Source of the DNA: Saccharomycopsis phalli
Taxonomy: Eukaryota; Ascomycota; Saccharomycetes; Ascoideales; Saccharomycopsidaceae
NCBI GenBank assembly: GCA_020342235.1
Contig: CP073212.1
Span: forward strand, 372,001 to 436,000
DNA: 64,000 bases
Direction: 5' to 3'
Shown: positions 1 through 9,624 of the stretch, in pieces
Layout: each line of letters opens with the position of its first letter
Numbering within the stretch: the stretch's first letter is position 1
Position numbers and translations under genes: made by a program
Notes under the pieces: generated by a model
What the model was told of the DNA's origin: nothing
Databases searched by the model: none
Seen by the model: the letters and a program-made list of their open reading frames with translations, nothing else

Positions 1-2273
1 CCAACAGCAACTCCAACTCCAATGACAACTCTGATAACTTGCAAAAAAGAAACGCCTTTCCAACAACCACTCTTGTTGCTTCCATGACTACAATGCCATT
101 TGGTTCGTCTCGTGTTGCTTCTTCCACCCAAAACTCAACCAGCTCATGGGCTTCTTCTGCCTCTCCAGATGCTGCATCAAAACTCGCTCATGCTAGAATT
201 GGTACTCCTCTTGACTTGACTAACAAGGTCAATGAATCGCCAAACAACACCACTAGTTTCTTGGATGCCGCATCTTCTAACCTTGACGGAGAATCTGCCA
301 AAGACACTGCCCACACAAATGGAAATTTCGATGAAAATACCAGTGCTACCGGCTCAACCAACTCAACTGTAGCTGGTGGTATCATTCAGGGTCCATCTAG
401 TGTTGATTCTATTAATGCTGTTGCCAATAACGTTGCTTCTGCCGAAACCGATGTTGCTGCTGCTGCAACTGCTGCTGCTGATTCTTCTGACTCTGGTTCC
501 GACGCTACCAGCACCGATGGTTCTGATTCTGGTGCTGATGCTACTGATGCTGCCACTGCCACTGATTCTGGATCTGACGCTGATGTTACTGATGCTGCCA
601 CTGCTACTGATTCTGGTTCTGATGCTGATGCTGCTGATGCTGCAACTGCTACTGATTCTGGTTCTGGTGCTGATGCTGCTGATGCTACTGATGCTGCAAC
701 TGCAACTGATTCTGGTTCTGATGCTGATGCTGCTGATGCTACTGATGCTGCAACTGCAACTGATTCTGGATCTGATGCTGATGCTGCTGATGCTACTGAT
801 GCTGCAACTGCTACTGACTCTGGATCTGGTGCTGATGCTGCTGATGCTACTGATGCTGCAACTGCAACTGATTCTGGATCTGGTGCTGATGCTGCTGATG
901 CTACTGGTGCTGCTGATGCTACTGATTCTGGATCTGATGCTGATACTGCAGATGCTACTGATGCTGCCACTACTACTGATGCTGGATCTGATGCTGATGC
1001 TGCTGATGCTACTGATGCTGCTGATGCTACTGATGCTACTGATGCTGCCACTGCTACTGATTCTGGCTCTGATGCTGATGCTGCCACTACTACTGATGCT
1101 GGATCTGATGCTGGATCTGATGCTGATACTGCTACTGATTCTGGCTCTGACTCTAGCTCCGATGGTTCTGACTCTAGCTCCGATGGCTCTGACTCTAGCT
1201 CCGATGGCTCTGACTCTAGCTCCGATGGCTCTGACTCTAGCTCCGATGGCTCTGACTCTAGCTCCGATGGCTCTGACTCTAGCTCCGATGGCTCTGACTC
1301 TAGCTCCGATGGCTCTGACTCTAGCTCCGATGGCTCTGACTCTAGCTCCGATGGTTCTGACTCTAGCTCCGATGGTTCTGACTCTAGCTCCGATGGTTCT
1401 GACTCTAGCTCCGATGGCTCTGACTCTAGCTCCGATGGCTCTGACTCTAGCTCCGATGGTTCTGACTCTAGCTCCGATGGTTCTGACTCTAGCTCCGATG
1501 GTTCTGACTCTAGCTCCGATGGCTCTGACTCTGGTACTGACTCTACTGATGGTTCAAATGGAAATGATGCTTCTGGATCTGCATCAAACTTTGCCAGTTC
1601 TGGAAATGGAACTTCTAACGATATTGCTAGAACCCTTGCAAGATACAGACTTGAATCAATGATGCTCTATGAGAAGTTCACTGAAGAGTTGACTGCCGAA
1701 TTAGGAGAACCAGCTGGAGATGTCAACTCTGACGGTTCCTCTACCGATTCTGGTGCTGGTTCCTCCGCTGACTCTAGTTCTGATGGTTCCGACTCTAGTT
1801 CTGATGGTCCCGACTCTAGTTCCGTTGGCACTGACTCTAGTTCTGATGGTTCCGACTCTAGTTCCGTTGGCACTGACTCTAGTTCTGATGGTTCCGACTC
1901 TAGTTCTGATGGTTCCGACTCTAGTTCCGTTGGCACTGACTCTAGCTCTAATGGTTCTGACTCTGGTTCCGTTGGCACTGACTCTAGTTCTGATGGTTCT
2001 GACTCTAGTTCCGTTGGCACTGACTCTAGCTCTAATGGTTCTGACTCTAGTTCCGTTGGCACTGACTCTAGTTCTGATTCCTCTAACTCCAGTGATGGTT
2101 CCGCTACTGCCACTTCCAGCAATGGTTCTTCTACTGCCACTTCCGGTGCCTCTGCTTCTGCCACTTCCAGCGTCTCTGCTTCTGCTACTGCCTCTGCCAA
2201 TTCCAAAGCTGCTTTAGATGCGACACCAGTGAACAACACGTCGCCAAAGCCGACTGTCGCAGCCAAGCCATAA
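1..2273 (+). CDS. Ser/Asp/Ala-rich tandem-repeat protein, 5' partial
   Basis: The reading frame (first complete codon at 3) is already open at the window edge, reads Asn-Ser repeats there, and stops with TAA at 2271-2273, so the N-terminus lies outside. About 757 residues are visible. Blocks in order: an Asn/Ser/Thr-rich region; roughly 200 residues of degenerate Ala-Thr-Asp-Ser-Gly repeats (DAADATDAATATDSGSDAD type); 18 consecutive DSSSDGS heptads encoded by a near-identical 21-bp unit at 1149-1526; a unique patch with a short charged helix (about 1620-1720); a second array alternating DSSSDGS with DSSSVGT; and a Ser/Thr/Ala tail. No membrane segment or GPI-type hydrophobic C-terminus is visible. 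The composition is extremely acidic and low in complexity, as in fungal wall or secreted proteins and in SD-repeat or phosphophoryn-like proteins. The function is not recognisable without the N-terminus. Confidence 0.8.
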   Translation, partial: NSNSNSNDNSDNLQKRNAFPTTTLVASMTTMPFGSSRVASSTQNSTSSWASSASPDAASKLAHARIGTPLDLTNKVNESPNNTTSFLDAASSNLDGESAKDTAHTNGNFDENTSATGSTNSTVAGGIIQGPSSVDSINAVANNVASAETDVAAAATAAADSSDSGSDATSTDGSDSGADATDAATATDSGSDADVTDAATATDSGSDADAADAATATDSGSGADAADATDAATATDSGSDADAADATDAATATDSGSDADAADATDAATATDSGSGADAADATDAATATDSGSGADAADATGAADATDSGSDADTADATDAATTTDAGSDADAADATDAADATDATDAATATDSGSDADAATTTDAGSDAGSDADTATDSGSDSSSDGSDSSSDGSDSSSDGSDSSSDGSDSSSDGSDSSSDGSDSSSDGSDSSSDGSDSSSDGSDSSSDGSDSSSDGSDSSSDGSDSSSDGSDSSSDGSDSSSDGSDSSSDGSDSSSDGSDSSSDGSDSGTDSTDGSNGNDASGSASNFASSGNGTSNDIARTLARYRLESMMLYEKFTEELTAELGEPAGDVNSDGSSTDSGAGSSADSSSDGSDSSSDGPDSSSVGTDSSSDGSDSSSVGTDSSSDGSDSSSDGSDSSSVGTDSSSNGSDSGSVGTDSSSDGSDSSSVGTDSSSNGSDSSSVGTDSSSDSSNSSDGSATATSSNGSSTATSGASASATSSVSASATASANSKAALDATPVNNTSPKPTVAAKP
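1149..1526 (+). repeat. 18 x 21-bp coding minisatellite (DSSSDGS)
   Basis: Eighteen head-to-tail 21-bp units encode DSSSDGS. They vary almost only at the third base of the Gly codon (GGC/GGT). Such homogeneity suggests recent expansion or ongoing recombination. Confidence 0.95.
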
Positions 2274-3040
2274 ACATAATTATAATGACTGGTCATAATA
2301 GAATGCCTGGTTGCAGCATTGAGGAAAATTGACGGCCTAACCAGCTAGAATAACTCCACTACATTTCAGTTCTCCTAAGATGCTTGATACATGCGATTAT
2401 ATAACGCAATATAAGTTAGATATTATAGTAAACCAGTAGACCAAAGTTTCCAACTCTTGCATTGCGATAGCTGTCGATTGAAATAGTTTGGATGACAAGA
2501 CGTTGTGGATTGTAGTAGTGATACAATGGAAAAATCATAGACGAGAACATCGAGGATGTATATTTGAAGACAATTATTGTCCGAGTTTATAAATGTAGAG
2601 GTATTTAATGACTATGAAGCTCTTATTATAAACTCTATATATTTTTGTTGTTCCTTTTGAATTGAATGTTTGAATATTAACCAGAGGTTCTTAAATCGAT
2701 AGATGTCCCAGGTAGTTTACTGTCTGGCTTTATATAGTGGTACAAATTGTTGATATAGGTTTTACCGGTATTGTTGCCTTGGGATTTTCAAAGTGAGCGT
2801 ATATTTGACGAATCATTGTATTGTCGGAGGCAATGTAGTTTAATACAGAAATGAATATTATTATCCATAAAGTGCTATGAAGGAGTTGGCGAACGAGACG
2901 TGGAATATGGATCTCAATTAATAATCCCAAAAAACCCAAAAGAGCTCAACAGTGTTACGTCAGAATCCTAAAGTAAGGAGGATAAACTAAGCGGCACTTT
3001 AATCAAAGTCAATTTTTACCAATGGGAAGAGCCAAGAGAC

Positions 3041-3160
3041 AATAATACAAGAGACAATAATACAAGACTATAATACAAGACAATAATACAAGACTATAAT
3101 ACAAGACAATAATACAAGACTATAATACAAGACTATAATACAAGAGACTATAATACAAAA
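3041..3160. repeat. AATACAAGACTATAATACAAGA tandem repeat
   Basis: Imperfect tandem repeats mixing ACAATAATACAAG and ACTATAATACAAG units, about 14-16 bp each. Non-coding. Confidence 0.85.
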
Positions 3161-3694
3161 GGACCTTTATTTACGCCGAATCATTTTCAAAATGGACAAC
3201 TTCAATACATGTAATTTCGATGCAGATTGCTCAACAGATAGATTTTAAATACGGGTATAAACGTCAACTAGACAATGGATCAGCTAAGGTGCGCCAAGCA
3301 TGGATCATACACCCGCTAGGAGCCCTGCTACACTGAGTACCAGCGTACATGACATTATTCCGCCGTTTACAAAACGACGCTAAACTAAACTGTATCCCTA
3401 ACGCAGAAGGGTAGATCAGGGCTGCATTGGACTTTTGGTACCATTCGTTATGAAACCACAAGTAGAGTGTCAGCCATGTACTGAATAATGGTAAAACTAA
3501 ATATAGAAGGAAAAAGGGGAAGAGACGACACAGGGTTGGATGGCACTATAACTAACCAAGAAACAAGTACAACTGCCTGGGCAAGCGAGAAACAGAAAAA
3601 AAAAAAAAGTGGGAAATTAAGGACCAGCAGGCTGCGTAAAATGAGGATAGGACCAACAACCGCAAGCGCTTGGTTATGATCCCCGGGGGTTCCC

Positions 3695-3844
3695 ATGGCC
3701 AAGGCTTGTCTGTCTGTTGAGGATGGAAAGGCATTGATGGGAGCCATGATATTTCTTGGTGCGGCATACATACCGGGATGGACCGGAGTTTTGTCGATTG
3801 CGGGAGTTGTTTATGTAACAGGTGCGATCAATGAATCATGGTAG
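3695..3844 (+). CDS. Possible 49-aa hydrophobic microprotein
   Basis: ATG at 3695 to TAG at 3842-3844, preceded by an in-frame TGA at 3677. The product has a charged start (about residues 1-12), a hydrophobic Gly/Ala-rich centre (about 14-45, containing GAMIFLGAAYIPGW) and a short polar end, which would fit a single- or double-pass membrane peptide. I do not recognise it. A longer antisense frame (3448-3771) covers it but is interrupted by a poly-Phe tract caused by a poly-A run. Support is limited to composition and the hydrophobic profile. Confidence 0.2.
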   Translation: MAKACLSVEDGKALMGAMIFLGAAYIPGWTGVLSIAGVVYVTGAINESW

Positions 3845-4231
3845 GCAAGCGAAGCTCCCTGAAGATGGGAGTTCCGTGACACTACTTGATTCTAGTGTGA
3901 GTTTCAGACATGCATATGGGCTAGGGTAAAAGGGCGAGACGAGCGAGGGAACCGACGGGCAAAAAGATGACGTGGGACCAGGAGCACTGCAAATAATATT
4001 GCAAATATTCAATGTGGATACAAATTTTGAGGGGCTTGCGTATTGGCGTTGACTGGATCCTGAGGTGGGTGGTGTAGTGTGAGAATGCAGGCAGGCACTT
4101 GGCTATGGTATTCCCAGATTTGGTTGCAGTACCATAAAACTCTCGTCAACATGCAATGCACGAACTAGCTACGGATCTATTCCAGGATAATCACATATAA
4201 GCCAGAGTGTTTTCCCTGTTTCTCCAACAAC

Positions 4232-4948
4232 ATGTCTTCTGTCGAGCACGTCAGTTACTACCATACCACCACGCCTCGGAACGCACCTCAGTACAACTTG
4301 TCCGAGTCGACGCCAAAGACACTTCCAAGCATAGAGACGCCGTTGCGGTACTCGACTCCTCCACCTCCAAGCAACTACACATACAATAACGTCTCGTCGC
4401 CGGGCTCCGACGATGCCGACTCGCCAATACGACACAGCGACCTGGTGAAACTCCCGTCATTCCGCACGCTTCTCCAGTCTATCCACATGCCGCTCATCAA
4501 CTCGCTTCACTTGGAGCAGCCTCGCCGCACTAGAGTAGATACCCGTGCCCCAGAACCTCGCATGCTCGCTTTCGAGCCTCGGCCAGACCAGCAACGCTTT
4601 CTCCAGTCCCCGCTCCAGTACAATCAGGAGCACTTTAGCTTCAAGTCGGTCGACCCAGAAAAACGCTTCAAGTGCAAGATCTGCTCGCGAGGCTTCAACA
4701 CCGCAGGCAACTTGTCGCGTCACAAGAAGGTCCACACGGGCGAAAAGAAGTACAAGTGCCAGTATCCTGGCTGCGAGTCCAAGTTTGCTCGGTCCGATAG
4801 CTGTATGCAGCACTACCGTACACATGCCAACGAGAACGGCTACACGTCGCGACGGTTCAAGCGGTTGAGGGGCGATGACGAGGATGAGGACGATGAAGAG
4901 GCTTCTGCAGGCCAGAAGAAAATGAGACTTGATTCCTTAATGTCATAG
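4232..4948 (+). CDS. C2H2 zinc-finger transcription factor, Nrg1-like
   Basis: A 238-residue protein. The N-terminal 140 residues are Ser/Thr/Pro-rich and probably disordered. Two adjacent classical C2H2 fingers follow: Cys148-Cys151-His164-His168 and Cys176-Cys181-His194-His198, joined by the TGEK-type linker. The second finger has the C-x4-C spacing and the QHYRTH end characteristic of fungal Nrg1/Nrg2-type factors, which recruit Tup1-Ssn6 to repress glucose-, filamentation- or stress-regulated genes. The C-terminus is an acidic DDEDEDDEE patch followed by a basic end. Family assignment rests on finger similarity only; it could be another short two-finger regulator. The following 3' spacer begins with a 12-bp repeat array. 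Confidence 0.8.
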   Translation: MSSVEHVSYYHTTTPRNAPQYNLSESTPKTLPSIETPLRYSTPPPPSNYTYNNVSSPGSDDADSPIRHSDLVKLPSFRTLLQSIHMPLINSLHLEQPRRTRVDTRAPEPRMLAFEPRPDQQRFLQSPLQYNQEHFSFKSVDPEKRFKCKICSRGFNTAGNLSRHKKVHTGEKKYKCQYPGCESKFARSDSCMQHYRTHANENGYTSRRFKRLRGDDEDEDDEEASAGQKKMRLDSLMS

Positions 4949-5062
4949 TTATGCATATTAATATTATAGATGGGTATTCTTGTAGTGGTAGTGTTGTAGT
5001 GTTATAGTGTCTTTTGGCTTGGTTTGGTCTCGACTGGCTATGGCTATTTCCATGGCTATTTC

Positions 5063-5170
5063 TATGAATATTTCTATGAATATTTCTATGAATATTTCTA
5101 TGAATATTTCTATGAATATTTCTATGAATATTTCTATGAATATTTCTATGAATATTTCTATGAATATTTC
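5063..5170. repeat. 9 x 12-bp TATGAATATTTC array
   Basis: Nine exact copies of TATGAATATTTC, followed by degenerate units (ATTTCCACTACC type) to about 5260. Because 12 is a multiple of 3, the array makes open frames in all phases; these are not genes. Confidence 0.95.
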
Positions 5171-5724
5171 TATGACTGTTTCTATGAATATTTCTATGAC
5201 TATTTTCATTATCATTTCCACTACTATTTCCACTACCATTTCCACTACCATTTCATTCTACCGTATTTTCCTACTTTCTTCCGCCAATCCTACAACGTCA
5301 ATCAGACTATCTTTCAACTTGAAACAAAAAGCCTGGATTAAAATGATGGACAATCGATCATGACTTCTATCCCATGTACCTTGCTACATTTGTCTGGGTA
5401 CCGTCTAAATACCGTCTAAATATTACAGCACAACTACTGGTATTGCCAAGTTCGTCTTTTATTTGTTCATCATCATCATCAGCTTCGCCTTCCTCTTCGT
5501 CCTCTTGTCCTAGTCTTGCCTCATCCTGTCCTCCCAATGTACTAAATATACCAACCCATCACTAGTCCATGGCCACTAAATTAACCCGTCAATCCACAAG
5601 TACTTACCTGGCCATCAATATTAGACTCCTACTAAACTCACCATTTCCTACTAGCCTTGATTGCATCGCCTCACCCCCTCATGCACTCACTAGGCGATGT
5701 TGAAATTTTCACTCACTCATTCCC

Positions 5725-6626
5725 ATGACTACAGTTGCATACTTGGGACCAAAAGGCTCATTCTCTCACAAGGTAAGTCAATTATACACCAAGCCAACCA
5801 CTAACAACAGGCCGCAATCCAGCAATTTGGCGAGTCCGCCACCTACTTGCCCCAGGGCTCAATTGCCGCTTGCTTCGAGGCGTTGCAGCTCAAACTGGTG
5901 GATTACTCGCTTGTCCCATTGGAAAACTCCACCAACGGACAAGTGGCATTCACCTATGACTTGTTGCGCGACTATTGGGCCACGTCGGATTTCCACATTA
6001 TAGCCGAGCAATTTGTCGCGATCCACCACAATCTCATGACTCATGCCGCAAGCCTTGACCAGGTCTCAAAGGTGTATTCGCACCCACAGGTTTGGACCCA
6101 GTGCAGCGAATTTCTAAGAAACCAGAAATTCGAGAAAATCGACACCAGCTCCACGTCCAAGGCTGCAGAAATCGTCAGCAACGACTCAGACAAGTCCGTG
6201 GCCTGTATTCTGAGTGGCGTGGCTGCGCAGTTGTACGGCATTCCCATCTTGCTGCCTGACATCGAGGACGACAGCAACAACACCACACGCTTCTTGGTCT
6301 TGGGCCAGAAGCAGGAGCCAGTGGGTCAAGAAAATGTCACATTTCTTGGCATACGCATCCAGAACGATAAGAGCGGCTCGTTGTGCGATGCGTTGAATGT
6401 CTTCAAGAAACACAACGTAGACCTTGTCAACATCACCAGCCGCCCGTCCCAAATCGCCAAGTGGCAGTATGTTTTTTTCATTGAAGCTACTGTTGACCAG
6501 GAAAATTCAATGGACCGTTGTATGGCCGAGTTGCAGTCTCAGGTGTTGGAGTTGAAGGTGTATGGCACATTCCCAAGACACGAATCGTACCACGATGTCG
6601 CGGTCGATAGAAAGTCTGATAAATGA
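5725..6626 (+). CDS. PHA2: Prephenate dehydratase, spliced (5725-5772, 5811-6626)
   Basis: Converts prephenate to phenylpyruvate in phenylalanine biosynthesis (cytosol). Exon 1 gives MTTVAYLGPKGSFSHK, the conserved family start. A 38-nt intron at 5773-5810 (GTAAGT, branch CTAAC, CAG) is removed in phase 0, and exon 2 continues AAIQQFGESATYLPQG. The spliced product is 287 residues. The catalytic domain carries the VPLENSTNG and TRFLVLG signatures; an ACT-type regulatory domain follows (FLGIRIQNDKSGSL with TSRPS where ESRP is usual), which would mediate phenylalanine feedback. Without splicing the first exon runs into a different frame. ATG 5725 fits the family N-terminus exactly. Confidence 0.95.
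5773..5810 (+). other. 38-nt spliceosomal intron in PHA2
   Basis: GTAAGT donor, CACTAAC branch site at 5799-5805, CAG acceptor at 5810, only six bases after the branch A. Removing it restores the conserved SFSHKAAIQQFG continuity of the enzyme. Confidence 0.9.
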
Positions 6627-7599
6627 ATTTAAAAAGGACTATGGTAATATATTAATGCATATCCCTCCAATATTGGCACCTTTCGTAGTGACATCTACAT
6701 ACTATGTACTATTAAACACTTGGCTATACTACGTATGTATATGATTTGGTTAATATATTAGGGCATCCTCCGTGATGAATATGTTGTTCAAATATGTTGC
6801 TTTGGCTCTGTATAGCATATCCATACGCCGTTGCTGAATAATACAGTGTCACATTGGACATGTCGTGTCTGCAATTTTTTATAAATATATAAGAAACCAT
6901 AAAAAAGGCCATTGAGTAAATGAATTTAAAAATTACAAAACGTCATGGGTAAATGAAATAGTCAATCTTCCTTTATTCAGGAATGAACAATAGCTCTTGC
7001 TGCAAAATACAACACGGTCATTTCAGAATGGTAATAGGATTTACTTTTAAATACAGTCTCATTTTCATTATTAAGCAATCAAATGTCCACCAACATAATC
7101 ATATACCAAAGTAATTGTAATTCTACCGATATGTGTGAATCCCACACACAAAATTTGGAATATACACAGACTTTTGATATACACAGACTTTTGATATACA
7201 CAGACCTTGGAATAATGCTTCAAGAGTCCTCGACTGCCCCAATTGGTCTTACCATAAACTACACCTGGGATAAAGCAAATATCCAGAAAATCGCCTTTTG
7301 AATCATACTACGGAAGTAACCAAAAAGTTTCCCTAGATGGTGAAACAGAATTATCAAAATATATACAAAGTATTATTTTGCAACACGGAAGATATCTCGC
7401 GAAAATGAGAGTAAATGCCCATGTCAAAATTACCCACAAAACTGATCTACATGGTCAATAGTGACTAGCTTATAGAAAAGTTGTAGCATACATGACGATA
7501 TTAAACCCAGACCTCCCATCCCATTTATAGCAACGCCTGCCATCTATCCTCCATCAACTCACTTCATAGTTTCTTTCATTCTCTTATTCACACCTTCAC
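6627..7599. other. Intergenic, PHA2 and HRT1 3' ends converge
   Basis: AT-rich spacer between convergent genes. A small tandem repeat ACACAGACTTTTGATAT lies at about 7165-7205. No convincing coding region was seen. Confidence 0.55.
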
Positions 7600-7926
7600 C
7601 TACTTGCCAAACTTCTGAAAGTTCCATTCCCGATTATCCAATGGACACACCTTCCGCGTCTTCAACCACCTCGAGATACAGTGCATATGGAACGCATGGT
7701 TACATGATCCCCATGCTGTGATACACTCTTTGGCCTCTGAGCTCAAATTGTGTGGTTGACACTCGATACAAGGCTCCATGAGATGATTCCGGCAAATGGC
7801 ACACGACTCGACCACAATATCCCAGGACCAGAAAGCCACGGCGGTCCACTTCTTCACCTCAAACCGCGGCTTCTTCGTGACCTGCTTCTCAGAGTCGTTT
7901 TTATCTACGTCCATTTCAGCCGACAT
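7600..7926 (-). CDS. HRT1: RING-box protein of SCF/cullin ubiquitin ligases
   Basis: A 108-residue RBX1/Hrt1/Roc1 orthologue. It binds the cullin C-terminus and recruits the E2 in SCF and other cullin-RING ligases (nucleus and cytoplasm). The short N-terminal tail is followed by the family hallmark [33 protein letters not shown] (about residues 25-58), which forms the beta-strand that docks into the cullin and the first Cys pairs of the RING-H2. The remaining zinc ligands lie in the [14 protein letters not shown] and CPLDN segments. It ends in WNFQKFGK, close to the family norm (WEFQKYG/H). ATG at 7926 gives full length. Confidence 0.96.
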   Translation of the reverse strand: MSAEMDVDKNDSEKQVTKKPRFEVKKWTAVAFWSWDIVVESCAICRNHLMEPCIECQPHNLSSEAKECITAWGSCNHAFHMHCISRWLKTRKVCPLDNREWNFQKFGK

Positions 7927-8329
7927 ATTGCTCCATCACACATTTGCCGCGACCATCAATACCAAACTTACCCGGCCCCAATATCACCACACGTGACGTG
8001 ATAAGTTATCACCGTTCCTAACATCTGGTAACTCAACGTTTCAAGGTTGGTTTGGGTATTGTGGGGCAGCTCCTACGACACAGACACAACTTGAATCGGA
8101 CATAATAACTTTCGGTCCAATTGGCATGAATTCAGGCTAAGGAGAATGTCTTTAGACAATTCAAATGTGTGCGTGTGTGAATATGAGCCAATTCAATGCC
8201 ATATTTGACGTGATAGTTGCTGATATCACGTGGAAGAAATTGCCTTGTATTTATCTAGCAAGGTATATTCGCCAACTTCACCATGTGACGTAATGTCCCT
8301 TTGAGTGTATGAACGAGATTCAATGTACA

Positions 8330-8470
8330 CATTGTTGTATTGTCCATATCGTTCTGATATCTACATTGTTGTATTGCCTATGTCGTTCTGACCACTATAT
8401 CGTTCTGATATTTACATTGTTCTATTGTCTACGTCGTTCTGATATATACATCGTTCTGATATCTACAATC
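8330..8470. repeat. CGTTCTGATATCTACATTGT degenerate tandem repeat
   Basis: About five imperfect units of TCGTTCTGATATCTACATTG with ATTGTTGTATTGTC spacers. Non-coding. Confidence 0.8.
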
Positions 8471-9015
8471 ATGCTTTGAATCATTGCTATAATAAAAACG
8501 TACTGGCGTGGGCTATCAGGGACTAGATGTAGACAATATGTGTGTTTGCACGCATATAGTGGTTATATAGTGTAATAATGGCCAATTTCTTTTCTGAGGC
8601 AAGACTCTCTTGTTGACATTTCTCAATAGTCCTGTGCCTCTTGTTGACATTTCTCAACAATCCCATTCTTTTTGGATCTCTTCTTATACGAAAAGAGCCG
8701 AGCCCACATGGATCAACTCATTTACCACAGGGGACTGCGGATTTAGCCGTTTTATCTACATAATTACAACTAGGCAGTTTTTCCACCAAACTCAAGCGCA
8801 TGTAGCCATCCTACCTGATATTCTTGCCAATTACAACAAGATTAATTAGTAGATATAATACAATCTGGTGACTAAATCCGTTACCAGCACACCAAACTAC
8901 TGAATATTTAGGCATTTGAATGTAATGAAAAGTACGCACACTAGGCAACCTTCCCTAGATACCATGCTCAGCTTCATGTACTGTGTACTGCATGAAATGA
9001 AAATTTTCATCTCCC

Positions 9016-9042
9016 GGGTAACCGCCCCAACGACTATATAAC
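9016..9042 (+). promoter_or_regulatory. U3 promoter: Reb1-type site and TATA box
   Basis: CGGGTAA (9016-9022), the Reb1 core in reverse, and TATATAA (9036-9042) stand 57 and 37 bases ahead of the U3 5' end. That spacing fits a pol II snoRNA promoter. The role is inferred from motifs only. Confidence 0.5.
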
Positions 9043-9072
9043 GAGGTGCCATTTCCAAGTATTTTTTTCTTT

Positions 9073-9408
9073 GTCGACGTACTTCAGTAAGTAGCGCCCT
9101 ATATGGTTGTGCACAACACAGTTACTAACTCCTTTGCAGTAGGATCATTTCTATAGGTAACGTCTCTCTTTGTCTCTTCAAAAGAGCCATTGAATCCAAC
9201 TTGGTTGATGAGATGATAACCCTCGTGCCCTAGAATGAGAAAATAATAGTTTGCTCCGTGACTCTTGTTAGTCCGGACATCTACCTTTTTATTTCTTTGT
9301 TTACATTTTGCTTTTGCAGGATTAGAAGGAAGCGATGATTTCGACCCTATGGTTCATACTTCTTTGAAGGAGTTCTACTGGGTGGGCGTGAGTGGTAGTC
9401 TGACAAGT
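9073..9408 (+). ncRNA. SNR17: U3 small nucleolar RNA, with spliceosomal intron
   Basis: C/D-box snoRNA that base-pairs with pre-rRNA and directs 18S rRNA processing in the SSU processome. The sequence starts GTCGACGTACTTCA, identical to the yeast U3 5' end. An intron (9087-9139) follows, then GGATCATTTCTATAGG (box A region). Further landmarks match yeast U3: TCTTCAAAAGAGCCA...GAATCCAACTTGGTTGATGAG (box C' region, 9175-9215), GAATGAGAAA (box B), GCGATGATTTCGACCC (box C, about 9331) and the terminal GTCTGACAAGT (box D, ending 9408). The mature RNA would be about 283 nt. The 3' exon start is ambiguous by three bases (CAG at 9139 or TAG at 9142). Ends are set by similarity, not by data. Confidence 0.95.
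9087..9139 (+). other. 53-nt intron in U3 snoRNA gene
   Basis: GTAAGT donor, perfect TACTAAC branch site (9123-9129), TTTGCAG acceptor. The position after ACTTCA is the same as in the intron-containing U3 genes of budding yeast. Confidence 0.9.
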
Positions 9409-9624
9409 TAATATATTATTTGATTTAATGATTGTAAGATGTAGTTGAATGTTTTCGATTTGCAAGTTCTGCATACTCTAAACTGTGTTACCAAAGTACG
9501 GGTTAACCAATTTACGGCATTGAATTTTCAGTCAATTTTCCAGCAACCGGCTGTCGACCGGGGTGTGCGATTACCCTACCTGCTACGTGTGAAATTCAAA
9601 TTGATCCACCTGTTTCTTTACACG

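Larger units (their letters stand above)
2274..4231. other. Intergenic region, mostly without genes
   Basis: About 2 kb between the repeat protein and the zinc-finger gene. It holds a short repeat array (3041-3160) and one possible 49-codon ORF (3695-3844). The other open frames lack ATG starts or are low in complexity. The last 300 bp are probably the promoter of the zinc-finger gene. Confidence 0.6.
7927..9072. other. Intergenic region with tandem repeats; U3 promoter at right
   Basis: Contains the HRT1 upstream region, a degenerate repeat array (about 8330-8470), a two-copy CTCTTGTTGACATTTCTCAA repeat (about 8605-8660) and, at the right end, the U3 promoter. No gene is supported. Confidence 0.55.

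Noticed and set aside
376-2296. Long Leu/Met-rich and Ala/Glu-rich frames inside the repeat gene (+ and - strands)
   Set aside because: Out-of-phase shadows of a 21-bp coding repeat whose unit length is a multiple of three.
2730-2939. 69-codon hydrophobic minus-strand frame
   Set aside because: No ATG until near its middle; no homologue recognised.
5007-5363. Overlapping open frames of MNIS and EYFY repeats
   Set aside because: Generated by the 12-bp TATGAATATTTC array in all phases; no unique sequence.
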